A stretch of DNA of 64,000 nucleotides from Acidobacteriota bacterium (GTDB lineage Bacteria; Acidobacteriota; Blastocatellia; UBA7656). The notes under the pieces are model-generated. The model worked only from the letters and a program-made list of their open reading frames with translations. It made no database searches and was not told the DNA's origin. This document shows positions 1-7,620 of this stretch, one piece after another (positions within the stretch are counted from its first letter, which is position 1; each line of letters opens with the position of its first letter). Both the position numbers and the translations under genes were made by a program. The stretch lies in assembly GCA_040754075.1 (NCBI GenBank), contig JBFMDH010000006.1, positions 228,285 to 292,284 on the forward strand. Reading direction: 5' to 3'.

Positions 1-1300
1 CAACCAGAACCGCAACCTGCCGTTGCAATTCATCCATTCGCGCATCCGGGTGTTGCCAGTCATAAGTGAACGCCGGTTGATTGAGTTTGCCAAGCCACAG
101 GGAAGTTTCTTCGCGTTCAAGCAGGCGCGAACCCGGCGGCACGAGTAAACGAATCGAATATTGCACGGGGTCAACCGCATCGATGAGATTTTCGCGTTCA
201 ACGAAATCCATCACCTCGATGAAATCATCAAGCGTCGTCCAGGGCGTAAATGAAACCAGCGACGGGCGCATGGCAATACCCGCTTCACGCAAAATATTTA
301 AAGCGTCCGTGACATCATTTCGCGTATGGCGTTTTTCAAGGCGCATCAAGACTTCATCGCTTAACGCTTCAACCGCCGATACCACGAAGATACAACCATA
401 CCTGGCAAACGATTTGAATAACTCACGATGTTTGATGATGTGTTCAATCTTTGCCGTGAAATCAAACGTCAAATGCGGAAAGGCTTGGTGCAAGCTTTCG
501 GTCACTCGCAAGGCATGCGTCGGGCCATTCAAAAAATCGGGGTCGCCAAAGGTGATGTGCGCGGCTCCCGCTTCGACGAGTTGACGAATATCTTCAAGCA
601 CGACTTCACGCGGCACCGCAAAAAATCGCCCTTCGTAAATCGGCGGAATCGGACAATGGGTGCAATGATGCAGGCAACCACGCGAGGCTTCCGTATAACC
701 CGCGAGCCGCTGTTCGCCCTGCCAATCGAGTCGCGCATAGCGTTCAAGCCCGGGCATTGCCGTGCGTTCAGGTTTGCTAAACGAAAGCCGCGCCAGCACA
801 GGCATTGCCGCTTGCAGTCTGGTTTTTACGCCCGCCGGAATTGACAACCGCTCAGTCGCATTTTCATCTCGCGCCAATACTTTTTTAATTAACTCAACAA
901 GCGCGGTTTCAAATTCGCCGCCGATGATTGAATCGGCAACCGTATCGAGCAAATAGTCGCTATTGAGCGAAGCATACAAACCATAAAAGCAGATATGACC
1001 ATCAGCATTGATGCGGCGAATCTCTTGTGCGATTGCCACGCCCAGACGCAAAGCCGTGTGCATCGGAACCGAGATGCCAATGAATTTCGCGCGGCTGATT
1101 TTCTCTGCATCGAAGCCTTCAACTGAAACATCCAGCGCGTCTGCGCGAATCCCTTCACGCTTGAAAAAACCAAGCGGCATGGCGATTCCCGCAGGTTGAT
1201 GACCGAGTTCATATGTCGAAATCAACACCACGTCTGCCGAATTTTCAGACATTCGCTGCATTCCATTTTTTTGCAGGCTCAACAAATTCATTGAGGTCAT
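1..1300 (-). CDS. B12-binding radical SAM protein, 3' end cut by window edge
   Basis: An open frame runs from an ATG at 1300 to the left window edge (about 433 residues), so the C-terminus is missing. Residues about 22-140 look like a cobalamin-binding Rossmann-like domain. The radical SAM cluster motif CxxxCxxC is clear at C209, C213 and C216, preceded by EASRG. Known family members use a [4Fe-4S] cluster and SAM for radical chemistry such as methylation or ring rearrangement; the substrate here is unknown. The ATP-grasp gene lies 31 bp upstream in the same direction, so the two are probably co-transcribed. From memory only, one radical SAM family with a CUAEP/CCAEP C-terminal tail occurs in similar company, but that tail would lie outside the window. 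Confidence 0.85.
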   Translation of the reverse strand, partial: MTSMNLLSLQKNGMQRMSENSADVVLISTYELGHQPAGIAMPLGFFKREGIRADALDVSVEGFDAEKISRAKFIGISVPMHTALRLGVAIAQEIRRINADGHICFYGLYASLNSDYLLDTVADSIIGGEFETALVELIKKVLARDENATERLSIPAGVKTRLQAAMPVLARLSFSKPERTAMPGLERYARLDWQGEQRLAGYTEASRGCLHHCTHCPIPPIYEGRFFAVPREVVLEDIRQLVEAGAAHITFGDPDFLNGPTHALRVTESLHQAFPHLTFDFTAKIEHIIKHRELFKSFARYGCIFVVSAVEALSDEVLMRLEKRHTRNDVTDALNILREAGIAMRPSLVSFTPWTTLDDFIEVMDFVERENLIDAVDPVQYSIRLLVPPGSRLLEREETSLWLGKLNQPAFTYDWQHPDARMDELQRQVAVLV

Positions 1301-1331
1301 TTTAACCTAACCGCTGCGTTCACTGTATGCG

Positions 1332-2567
1332 CTAATCTATCACAAACTCCAATTTGCTGTGCGCTTCACGCAAAGCCTGTTCAGCCACATCAGGCGTAGC
1401 GGCGCGACTGAAAATAAAGCCCAGGTAACTCGCGCCTTCGGGCGGCGGCAGTAAATTTTGCGTAAGGTGCGCCGTGATTACGATGTCTTCGATGTGCGCC
1501 ATCTGTTTGGCATCTTCCACGCCAAAAATTTCCCGCAAGCAACCGGCGCGAGGAATCGGAATCATCATCACCGCTGCGGCTTGTCGCTCACGACTAATTT
1601 GCGAAACATCTTCGCCAATCGCCTGCCGTAAAATTAATTCTTCAAGTGAAATTTTCTCTTCGCCAAACCTGAGCGCCCGCGAACAGAGTCCGCCAATCGC
1701 CCGCGCTGCGACTTCGATCACCCACGCGCCTTCTTCATTGATGCGAAGTTCTGCGTGAATTGCGCCCTTCATAAGTCCCATCGCCTGGGTTGCCGCTTGT
1801 GTGGTGGCAAAAATTTCGCTCTGAATTTCTTCGGATAATCGCGAAGGTGTGACATAAATCGTCTCTTCAAAAAACGGCCCGTCGAGCGGGTCGGGTTTAT
1901 CGAATATCGCAAGCAGTTGCAGTTTGCCATCGGTGAGCAATCCTTCGACGGCGACTTCGACGCCGGGCACAAACGATTCGACGAGAATATCGCGCTTTGC
2001 CGCGCCGCCTTTTTTAGCGACCTGCGGCAATTGCAAAATTTTTTCCAGCCGGTTAATCGCGCCAACAAAAGCTTCTTCATTATCCACGCGCATGACGCCG
2101 CGACTCGTGGATAGAAACACCGGCTTAACGACACAGGGATATTCAACCTGCGCGGCGATTTCGCGCGGGTCTTCGTCCAATGTGAAATGACGGAACTCGG
2201 GGACACGCATGTTGGCTTGCTTTAAAGTTTCGCGCATCAGGTGTTTGTTTTTAGCAACCTGCACGGCGCGAATGGAATTTTGTTTGATGCCGATGCCATC
2301 GGCAACAAAGCCGCTGACGACTGCGGTGTCCTCATCAACCGGAATCACTGCATCAACCGGAAATTTTTCGGCATAGCGGGCGGCTTCTTCGGCGGCTTTT
2401 TCAGGCTCAAAGAAACTAAGGGTCAACAGATTTTCTGAATTTTGATTTTGCAACGTGTTGGATATTTCCGAAGCGGCGACCACCTCGACCCCAAGTTTGA
2501 GCGCCGCATCCAGATACGCTTTGGCGCGATAAGTGGTCGTCGGCAAAAGTAAAAGCACACGTGGCAT
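1332..2567 (-). CDS. ATP-grasp ligase
   Basis: A 411-residue protein starting at MPRVLLLLP. An in-frame TTG or ATG-like start 13 codons upstream is possible, but the chosen start matches the usual beginning of the fold. Residues about 1-100 form a preATP-grasp Rossmann domain. The ATP-grasp core has the binding lysine in PCVVKP (about K148), the LVESFVPGVEVAVEG strand (about 195-209) and metal-site residues in HAELR and IEVAARAIGG (about 271-293). Family members join a carboxylate to an amine or thiol through an acyl phosphate. It lies between the ferritin-like gene and the radical SAM gene, which suggests a peptide- or amide-forming step in a small-molecule pathway; the substrates are unknown. 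Confidence 0.85.
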   Translation of the reverse strand: MPRVLLLLPTTTYRAKAYLDAALKLGVEVVAASEISNTLQNQNSENLLTLSFFEPEKAAEEAARYAEKFPVDAVIPVDEDTAVVSGFVADGIGIKQNSIRAVQVAKNKHLMRETLKQANMRVPEFRHFTLDEDPREIAAQVEYPCVVKPVFLSTSRGVMRVDNEEAFVGAINRLEKILQLPQVAKKGGAAKRDILVESFVPGVEVAVEGLLTDGKLQLLAIFDKPDPLDGPFFEETIYVTPSRLSEEIQSEIFATTQAATQAMGLMKGAIHAELRINEEGAWVIEVAARAIGGLCSRALRFGEEKISLEELILRQAIGEDVSQISRERQAAAVMMIPIPRAGCLREIFGVEDAKQMAHIEDIVITAHLTQNLLPPPEGASYLGFIFSRAATPDVAEQALREAHSKLEFVID

Positions 2568-2675
2568 AACATAAAAAAGGGTAATCAGTTGCGCCTTAAA
2601 AGGCAAAAGCGTTGTGTGGTTAAACCCGATTCAAATGATTCGACCTGGAAGAAAAGTTGCAATGATATGAAGAGA

Positions 2676-2768
2676 AAAATCAACTTGGGATTGGGCAGAT
2701 AAACCGAATAGGTTTTGCAATACCTATCCGTCCAATCCGCTTTTTCCGCCTAATCCCAAGTTGATTTT
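2676..2768. repeat. Intergenic palindrome with 17-bp perfect arms
   Basis: Arms 2676-2692 and 2752-2768 are perfect inverted repeats (left arm begins AAAATCAACTTGGG). The 59-bp centre contains further ATCCG and TCCGC words. It fills most of the 275-bp space between the ferritin-like gene and the downstream ATP-grasp gene. It resembles the palindromes at 26531-26634 and 51685-51807. It may act as an RNA hairpin attenuating the operon, or be a dispersed REP-like element. Confidence 0.7.
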
Positions 2769-2842
2769 ATTATTTCGCGTCCAGATGATTTTGTTCAGGA
2801 AAAACCATCAACGCAAAATGAGCCTTCTATCAAACAATAAGG

Positions 2843-4126
2843 CTACATGAAATTGCGTGTGTGCAGGGCAGATAATTCTCTTGCTTCTTTTTCGGAAAAT
2901 CCTAATTTTAAAAGCCGCGCCTGTCGTCCGGCATCCATCTCGGTTTGTAGCTGTTGAACTTGCTTAAAACCTTCGGCAATCGCTTCAACGCGCCATTCAC
3001 CTGCGGCAAGCAAAACGAGCGCATCAAAAACCGCTTCATTGAGTCCGCTGGTTTGCGCCAGTACGTCGTGGCGACGATGAATAGCCTGCGCCAGGCGTGG
3101 GCGCGCGGTTTCATCTTTGGAAATTTGATATTGCAAATGTCCCATGCCGAAGGCGACGTGGCGCGCTTCGTCCTGCGCTGCGAGTCTGGCAACCGCGCGG
3201 GTCACAGGGTCTGGCGCGTGAGTTTCCAGAAACCACAACAGATTTAAAAATGTCCCTTCGCCGAGAACCGAAAGCAAAAACGCCGCCAGCGTGAAATCCG
3301 GTTCATCAATCAGGGTCTTTAAAGATGCCTGCCCGCTTGCCGTCGATAGTCCGAGTTCGTTTCTTCGCAACGTAGCGCGGCGCGTGAAAACTTCGATGTG
3401 CCGCGCTTCGTCGGCGACCTGAATGGCGAGCAGTTGCATCGCTTCGCGAAAATGCGGATGAATCTGCGCGAGAAATCGTGCCGGAACCAGCATCGCCGCC
3501 GTTTCATTTTCGATGAGATAAGTCATAATCTGCACGATGGCGGTTTCGACTTCATCGGGAATCTCAAACGCTTCATCCCAGTTGATGGCAGTTGCAGGGT
3601 TCCATTGCGCGGCAGCAGCTTGCGCATACAGTCGCGGCACATTTTCAGCCCACACCTGAGCTTTTTGATTCAGTCCGAAATAAAATTCCGGCGCGCTCGT
3701 TTCAACCGTTGCGCCGCGCGCCGCTAGTCCCCATCGCGCCGAAGGCTCATCAAGAATTGCGCCGACAACCTGGTAATCGGCTAGACCTGCCGTCTCGGCA
3801 TTCTGCCAGCGACCCGCAAGCGCGCTGCCGCGCACAATCCAACCGATGAGCGGTGAAGTGGCTGAATCATTTTCGTCGCTTGATGATTTTGTTGAATCGT
3901 TCGCGGCATTTGATGATGGCGCATCATTCCAAATCACTTTGTGACCTTGCGCGCGACACCAACCGCGCAGATGAATGGCAAGTTCCGGCGCGCTGCCTCT
4001 GATGCCTAGCTTTGCGCCAACCGGAAGGTCAGCGAGTGCGCGGTTGATGAGCAAATGCGCGCCGCGATCAAGTGACAGGTCTTTAATATCGATAATTTTC
4101 AGCGGTGATATTTCCGTTCGCATCAT
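2843..4126 (-). CDS. TusA-like domain fused to ferritin-like diiron protein
   Basis: A 427-residue protein. Residues about 10-66 resemble the SirA/TusA fold (DLSLDRGAHLLINRALADLP) but lack the catalytic cysteine; the position after the first strand carries no CPxP motif. A Ser/Asn/Asp-rich linker follows (about 68-92). Residues about 190-390 form a ferritin-like four-helix bundle with two DEARH motifs (E240/H243 and E320/H323) plus carboxylates near E208 and E290, the pattern of a diiron or dimanganese site. It may be an oxygenase or N-oxygenase. The start overlaps the end of the PhnD-like gene by 44 bp, which implies translational coupling; an ATG one codon later is also possible. Enzymatic role not established. 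Confidence 0.75.
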   Translation of the reverse strand: MMRTEISPLKIIDIKDLSLDRGAHLLINRALADLPVGAKLGIRGSAPELAIHLRGWCRAQGHKVIWNDAPSSNAANDSTKSSSDENDSATSPLIGWIVRGSALAGRWQNAETAGLADYQVVGAILDEPSARWGLAARGATVETSAPEFYFGLNQKAQVWAENVPRLYAQAAAAQWNPATAINWDEAFEIPDEVETAIVQIMTYLIENETAAMLVPARFLAQIHPHFREAMQLLAIQVADEARHIEVFTRRATLRRNELGLSTASGQASLKTLIDEPDFTLAAFLLSVLGEGTFLNLLWFLETHAPDPVTRAVARLAAQDEARHVAFGMGHLQYQISKDETARPRLAQAIHRRHDVLAQTSGLNEAVFDALVLLAAGEWRVEAIAEGFKQVQQLQTEMDAGRQARLLKLGFSEKEARELSALHTRNFM

Positions 4127-4946
4127 AAAACTTCATCTCATCAACAGCGATTTCGAGCGCGCGATAGTTTTCGACGCGCCCCTCGCGCCAAACCTTTAAC
4201 CCTTCCAAATCCATGAGCGGGCGAACTTCCGGGTCGTCGTAAGACATATTGAGCAAAAGTTCGTAAAAGCGCCCAATCAATTCATCCGGCGTCGTTGAAA
4301 GCACCGTGAAATTGCAATGGTCATAAACGGCAGTTTGCGCAAGCACGCGAGTCGAACCTGCGGGCAGAGTGCCTTCTCTGGCAAACAGCAAGTGATTCCC
4401 ATCAATCATACAGGTGGCGGCGGCTCTGCCGGCAATCAAAGCGCGCGCGGCATCGCGTTCGCCGCCAATGTGGTCGCCATGTTTTCCGCCGAGCACATCA
4501 TGGTATGCAATCTCGAAATCAACTCCGGGCGTGAGTCCATTGGCATTGATGTGCGAGAGCGGAATCAAGCTCGCTTGCGGTGAATCGATTGCACCGACGG
4601 CAACCACTTTTCCTTTCAAATCGGCGATGGATTGAATCGCTGAATCGGCGCGCACCAGAATTAAGGATGTCAAATCCTGGTCGGTATCGCGCATGGCGAT
4701 GGCTTGAGCGGTTAAGCCTGCGGCTTGCGCCAGACGCTGGCTGCGAATCCAGGCGAGCGGCGAATTCCACGCGACCTGAAAATGTCCTGCCAATTGCGCT
4801 TCAACCTGTCGCTCATAATTTGCATAGAGCACATAATCAAACGGCAATCCTTTACGGATGAAAAATGCTTTGAAGCCTTCCCAGATGGTGACGACTTTCG
4901 GGTCATAAGCGACCGCGCCAAGTATTAAAATTTTTGCATTCGACAT
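4083..4946 (-). CDS. PhnD/SsuA-type substrate-binding fold protein, cytosolic
   Basis: A 287-residue protein starting after an AGGAG site. The fold signature is that of PhnD/SsuA/transferrin-type binding proteins: a DLKGKVVAVGAIDSPQAS hinge (about 109-127) and a ligand-side GGKHGDHIGGERDAARALIAGRAAATCMIDG stretch in the second lobe. Normal members are exported receptors of ABC transporters, but this one has no signal peptide or lipobox and no transporter genes beside it. It is more likely an intracellular binding or enzymatic protein (compare NMT1/THI5-like proteins) acting with its neighbours. It overlaps the downstream ferritin-like gene and lies 15 bp after the acyl-CoA dehydrogenase gene. 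Confidence 0.75.
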   Translation of the reverse strand: MSNAKILILGAVAYDPKVVTIWEGFKAFFIRKGLPFDYVLYANYERQVEAQLAGHFQVAWNSPLAWIRSQRLAQAAGLTAQAIAMRDTDQDLTSLILVRADSAIQSIADLKGKVVAVGAIDSPQASLIPLSHINANGLTPGVDFEIAYHDVLGGKHGDHIGGERDAARALIAGRAAATCMIDGNHLLFAREGTLPAGSTRVLAQTAVYDHCNFTVLSTTPDELIGRFYELLLNMSYDDPEVRPLMDLEGLKVWREGRVENYRALEIAVDEMKFYDANGNITAENYRY

Positions 4947-4961
4947 TGGGGGTTTCTCCTG

Positions 4962-6089
4962 TTATTCAAACAACGGCATTTGGCAAAGCGCCTTGCCGAT
5001 GAAGTCATAGAGCGCATCCGAAGTCGGAGCCATTACCAGCGCCGCGCGCGCATCCCGGAAATGGCGTTCGATGCCGACCTCTTTGCGAAACGCCGCGCCG
5101 CCGCAAATCCGCATAGCAAGGTCTGTGACTTCGACTGAAGCCTCCCCGGCAGCGGCTTTCACCTCAAGCACACGCAGCATGGCGTCTTCGCGTCCCTGTT
5201 CTAAAGCATCGAGCGCGTCGAGCAGGAGCGCGCGCGTCGCATCGGTTTTGATACGCATGCGCGAAAGGTAAGCGCGAACGGTCGGCAAATCGGCAAGCGA
5301 TTGTTTTGAATATTCAAATCGGGTGTTGGTGACGTGTTGAATGGATTTGCTGGTTGTGGCTTCCATCGTGCCGACGGAAAACGCTGCGCTCATGATTTGA
5401 AAATAGGGCAGCACCACGCCCATCATGATGTCGAAACCGCCACCATCTGCGCCGAGCATCGCTTCTGTTGAAATCAACACATTTTCGGCTTTAACGGGCG
5501 ATGAAAAGTTGCCTCGCAGTCCAAGCCCATCAAAAGGCGCAGGAATCTGTAGCCCCTGGGCATCCGTAGGCGCCTGCCAGATGGTGATTGCGCCATCGTT
5601 GGCGAGCGCGCGACTCGACCAGACGTAGGAATCGGCTTGCCCTGCCGAAGTGACCCAGCTTTTCTGGGCATTGAGATAAATTCCGTCATAGGATTTTGCC
5701 GCCGTACCGAGTGGCGTCCAGAAATGGCTGCGCGAACCGATTTCGGAAAATGCCAGCGTCGTCAGGTGTTTACCCTTAGCGATGGCTTCGCGCGTTGTGC
5801 GCGTTCCGTGCGCTTCAATGACCGCGGCTCCCGCATAGTGCATACAAGCCACCATCGCGGTCGATGCGCAGGCAGCGGCTAATCGTTCGACGACGAAAGC
5901 CGCAGCGCGATGCCCCTGTCCGAGTCCACCGACTTCTGTTGCAGTGATGAGTCCTAATAATCCCGCTTCGCCGAGCGCCGCGAGTGCAGGGCGCGGAAAA
6001 CTTCCCGTCTGGTCAATCTCCGCCGCCATCGGTTCGACAACCTCTTTTATGATTTTCTCCAGAGCGTCTTTATAGTTTGAATTATTCAT
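4962..6089 (-). CDS. Acyl-CoA dehydrogenase family flavoprotein
   Basis: A 375-residue protein. I chose the ATG at 6089 (MNNSNYKDALEKI) because it follows an AGAGG site and matches the usual family N-terminus; the open frame upstream looks non-coding. Features are the N-terminal helical domain (FPRPALAALGEAGLLGL), the beta domain with LAFSEIGSRSHF, and the C-terminal helical domain ending with MRICGGAAFRKEVGIERHFRD. Family members use FAD to oxidise acyl-CoA, or in side branches to hydroxylate or desulfurise small molecules (SfnC/DszC type). It is the first gene of the minus-strand cluster, so the operon promoter probably lies in 6090-6480. Confidence 0.85.
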   Translation of the reverse strand: MNNSNYKDALEKIIKEVVEPMAAEIDQTGSFPRPALAALGEAGLLGLITATEVGGLGQGHRAAAFVVERLAAACASTAMVACMHYAGAAVIEAHGTRTTREAIAKGKHLTTLAFSEIGSRSHFWTPLGTAAKSYDGIYLNAQKSWVTSAGQADSYVWSSRALANDGAITIWQAPTDAQGLQIPAPFDGLGLRGNFSSPVKAENVLISTEAMLGADGGGFDIMMGVVLPYFQIMSAAFSVGTMEATTSKSIQHVTNTRFEYSKQSLADLPTVRAYLSRMRIKTDATRALLLDALDALEQGREDAMLRVLEVKAAAGEASVEVTDLAMRICGGAAFRKEVGIERHFRDARAALVMAPTSDALYDFIGKALCQMPLFE

Positions 6090-6481
6090 GTAACCTCTCA
6101 AATCTTTCTTCATACCGGTTAGGAAAAAATGAAGCCATTGAGCTATTTGACTTGAAAGGCAAATCGCCATCAGGCATTTACCTTGCTCAATTGCTGTGTG
6201 GTTTTGGGAAGGAATCGGGGCATCACCAACCGCCCCGCTGAAAGGGAGAGGTTTAGGTGAAAAGCCGCGAACCTTGATTTCCAAATCGCAAAACTTGCGC
6301 AACCCCGGAGGCGCAAATTCAGGTTTTTTTAAAATCGTAAATCATGGTTTTTACTTTCAATGTGAAGTCAGATTCATTCGGCATCAGATGATGGATTTAG
6401 AATCTGCACCAATTGTGTTACCACACGGCGAGATAAAAGAACAAGGGTTTCAGGATAAAGGCGTCCGCTGAAGAAAGGTTA
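6090..6481. other. Non-coding gap upstream of the acyl-CoA dehydrogenase cluster
   Basis: About 390 bp without a credible gene. Short open frames on both strands have no Shine-Dalgarno site or recognisable composition. The promoter of the downstream minus-strand cluster should be here, but I see no convincing -35/-10 pair. Confidence 0.5.
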
Positions 6482-7180
6482 CTAAAAAGGCGAATACCTG
6501 TCGGGGCTTTGGTCATACGCGCAATACTCGGTGATGACGCATTGGTCGCAGGCAGGATGTTGCGGGCGACAGATTTTGCGACCGTGGCGAATTAAATTGA
6601 TGTGCGCTTCAAAGTAGCGCGCCTGGGGAAGCCGCATTTCCAGCAGTTGGTGCGCTTCTGCATCACTACATTTTTCAGGAAGCCATCTGAGTCTTCGCGC
6701 GATGCGAAAGATATGCGTGTCAATCGGAAAAACCGGGCGGTTGCAGGCAAAAAGCAGAACACAGGCGACCGTCTTTGGACCTACACCTTTGAAACTTGCA
6801 AGCAACGCGCGCGCCTCTTCAAGCGGCGCAGTGCGCAGAAAGGATAAATCGAAATTGCCGCGTCGCGCATAAATTTCATTGAGGATATTTTTAATGACGA
6901 TGGATTTTTGCTTTGCCAGCCCGCCCGAACGGATGGCGGCTTCTATCGCAGACAAACGCGCCTTGCGGGCGTGTTCCCAGTTTGGAAATTTTTTCTTTAA
7001 ACTGTCAAAGGCGCGACGACTGTTGATATTGGTAGTGGATTGCGAAAGGATGGTTTCAATCAAACAATCCAGCGGGTCTAAATCTTTTTCAAGTTCAGGA
7101 GTGCCATAAACGGCGCGCAGGTTTTGTAAAACGAATGGGATAAATTGCTCAACTTCGTGTCGACGGATTGCTTCTGCCAT
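6482..7180 (-). CDS. nth: Endonuclease III-like DNA glycosylase/AP lyase
   Basis: A 232-residue protein of the HhH-GPD superfamily that excises oxidised pyrimidines and cuts abasic sites. The helix-hairpin-helix KGVGPKTVA lies at 131-139 with the expected catalytic lysine K136, and the catalytic aspartate is D154 in FPIDTHIFRI. The [4Fe-4S] loop is complete with spacing C-x6-C-x2-C-x5-C (C204, C211, C214, C220). Length fits Nth. It stands alone between the cluster above and tRNA-Arg. The exact subfamily (Nth proper or a Pa-AGOG/HP0602-like branch) is less certain. Confidence 0.88.
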   Translation of the reverse strand: MAEAIRRHEVEQFIPFVLQNLRAVYGTPELEKDLDPLDCLIETILSQSTTNINSRRAFDSLKKKFPNWEHARKARLSAIEAAIRSGGLAKQKSIVIKNILNEIYARRGNFDLSFLRTAPLEEARALLASFKGVGPKTVACVLLFACNRPVFPIDTHIFRIARRLRWLPEKCSDAEAHQLLEMRLPQARYFEAHINLIRHGRKICRPQHPACDQCVITEYCAYDQSPDRYSPF

Positions 7181-7388
7181 AGGGTATTATTCATTGCGCG
7201 AAGGATTTTTCACAATGAATTTGACCGGTTTATTGATAATTTTTTCCGGCTTTTTTCAGGGGGTTCAACCGCAAAGGCAAATCGCCTCAAGGGATTTTTC
7301 AAGCCTCGGCAAAGTTGCTGCGTTGACAATGGCTAATGGCGTTTGTAATAATCCTGCTTTGCCAAAAAGGCAAAATTGACAGCATAAA

Positions 7389-7462
7389 GCGTCCGTAGCT
7401 CAGCCGGATAGAGCGTTTGCCTACGAAGCAAAAGGTCGCACGTTCGAGTCGTGCCGGACGCA
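7389..7462 (+). tRNA. tRNA-Arg (anticodon ACG)
   Basis: Complete 74-nt cloverleaf: acceptor arms GCGTCCG and CGGACGC pair fully, D arm GCTC/GAGC, anticodon stem TTTGC/GCAAA with loop CTACGAA giving anticodon ACG (read as ICG after deamination), and T arm GCACG/CGTGC with loop TTCGAGT. Discriminator A. The CCA is not encoded. Confidence 0.95.
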
Positions 7463-7481
7463 TCAATCATTTCAAGCATTT

Positions 7482-7509
7482 AAGGCAAGTCATCCGGCTT
7501 GCCTTTTTT
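7482..7509 (+). terminator. Rho-independent terminator of tRNA-Arg
   Basis: An 8-bp stem, AAGGCAAG paired with CTTGCCTT, closes an 8-nt loop and runs into a T6 tract 20 bp after the tRNA. Good intrinsic terminator geometry. Confidence 0.8.
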
Positions 7510-7554
7510 CATTTGTGGCAGAATTGTGGCACTCGACCTGCCTTTTTTCATTTG
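7501..7554. repeat. 15-bp direct repeat downstream of tRNA-Arg
   Basis: GCCTTTTTTCATTTG occurs at 7501-7515 and again at 7540-7554, and TGTGGCA is repeated between them. Repeats just past a tRNA 3' end are common at integration scars, but no integrase gene is present, so this is only suggestive. Confidence 0.5.
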
Positions 7555-7620
7555 CTCGCATCAGGTTTCAATCGGCTAACAATCGCCTCTTCGATTTTCA
7601 CCCAACTGCTGAGCGCGAGG

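Noticed and set aside
81-1199. Plus-strand ORFs opposite the radical SAM gene
   Set aside because: They are antisense shadows of a frame with a clear CxxxCxxC motif.
7194-7379. Small membrane-like ORF before tRNA-Arg
   Set aside because: No Shine-Dalgarno site, composition like non-coding DNA, and it sits in the leader region of the tRNA gene.
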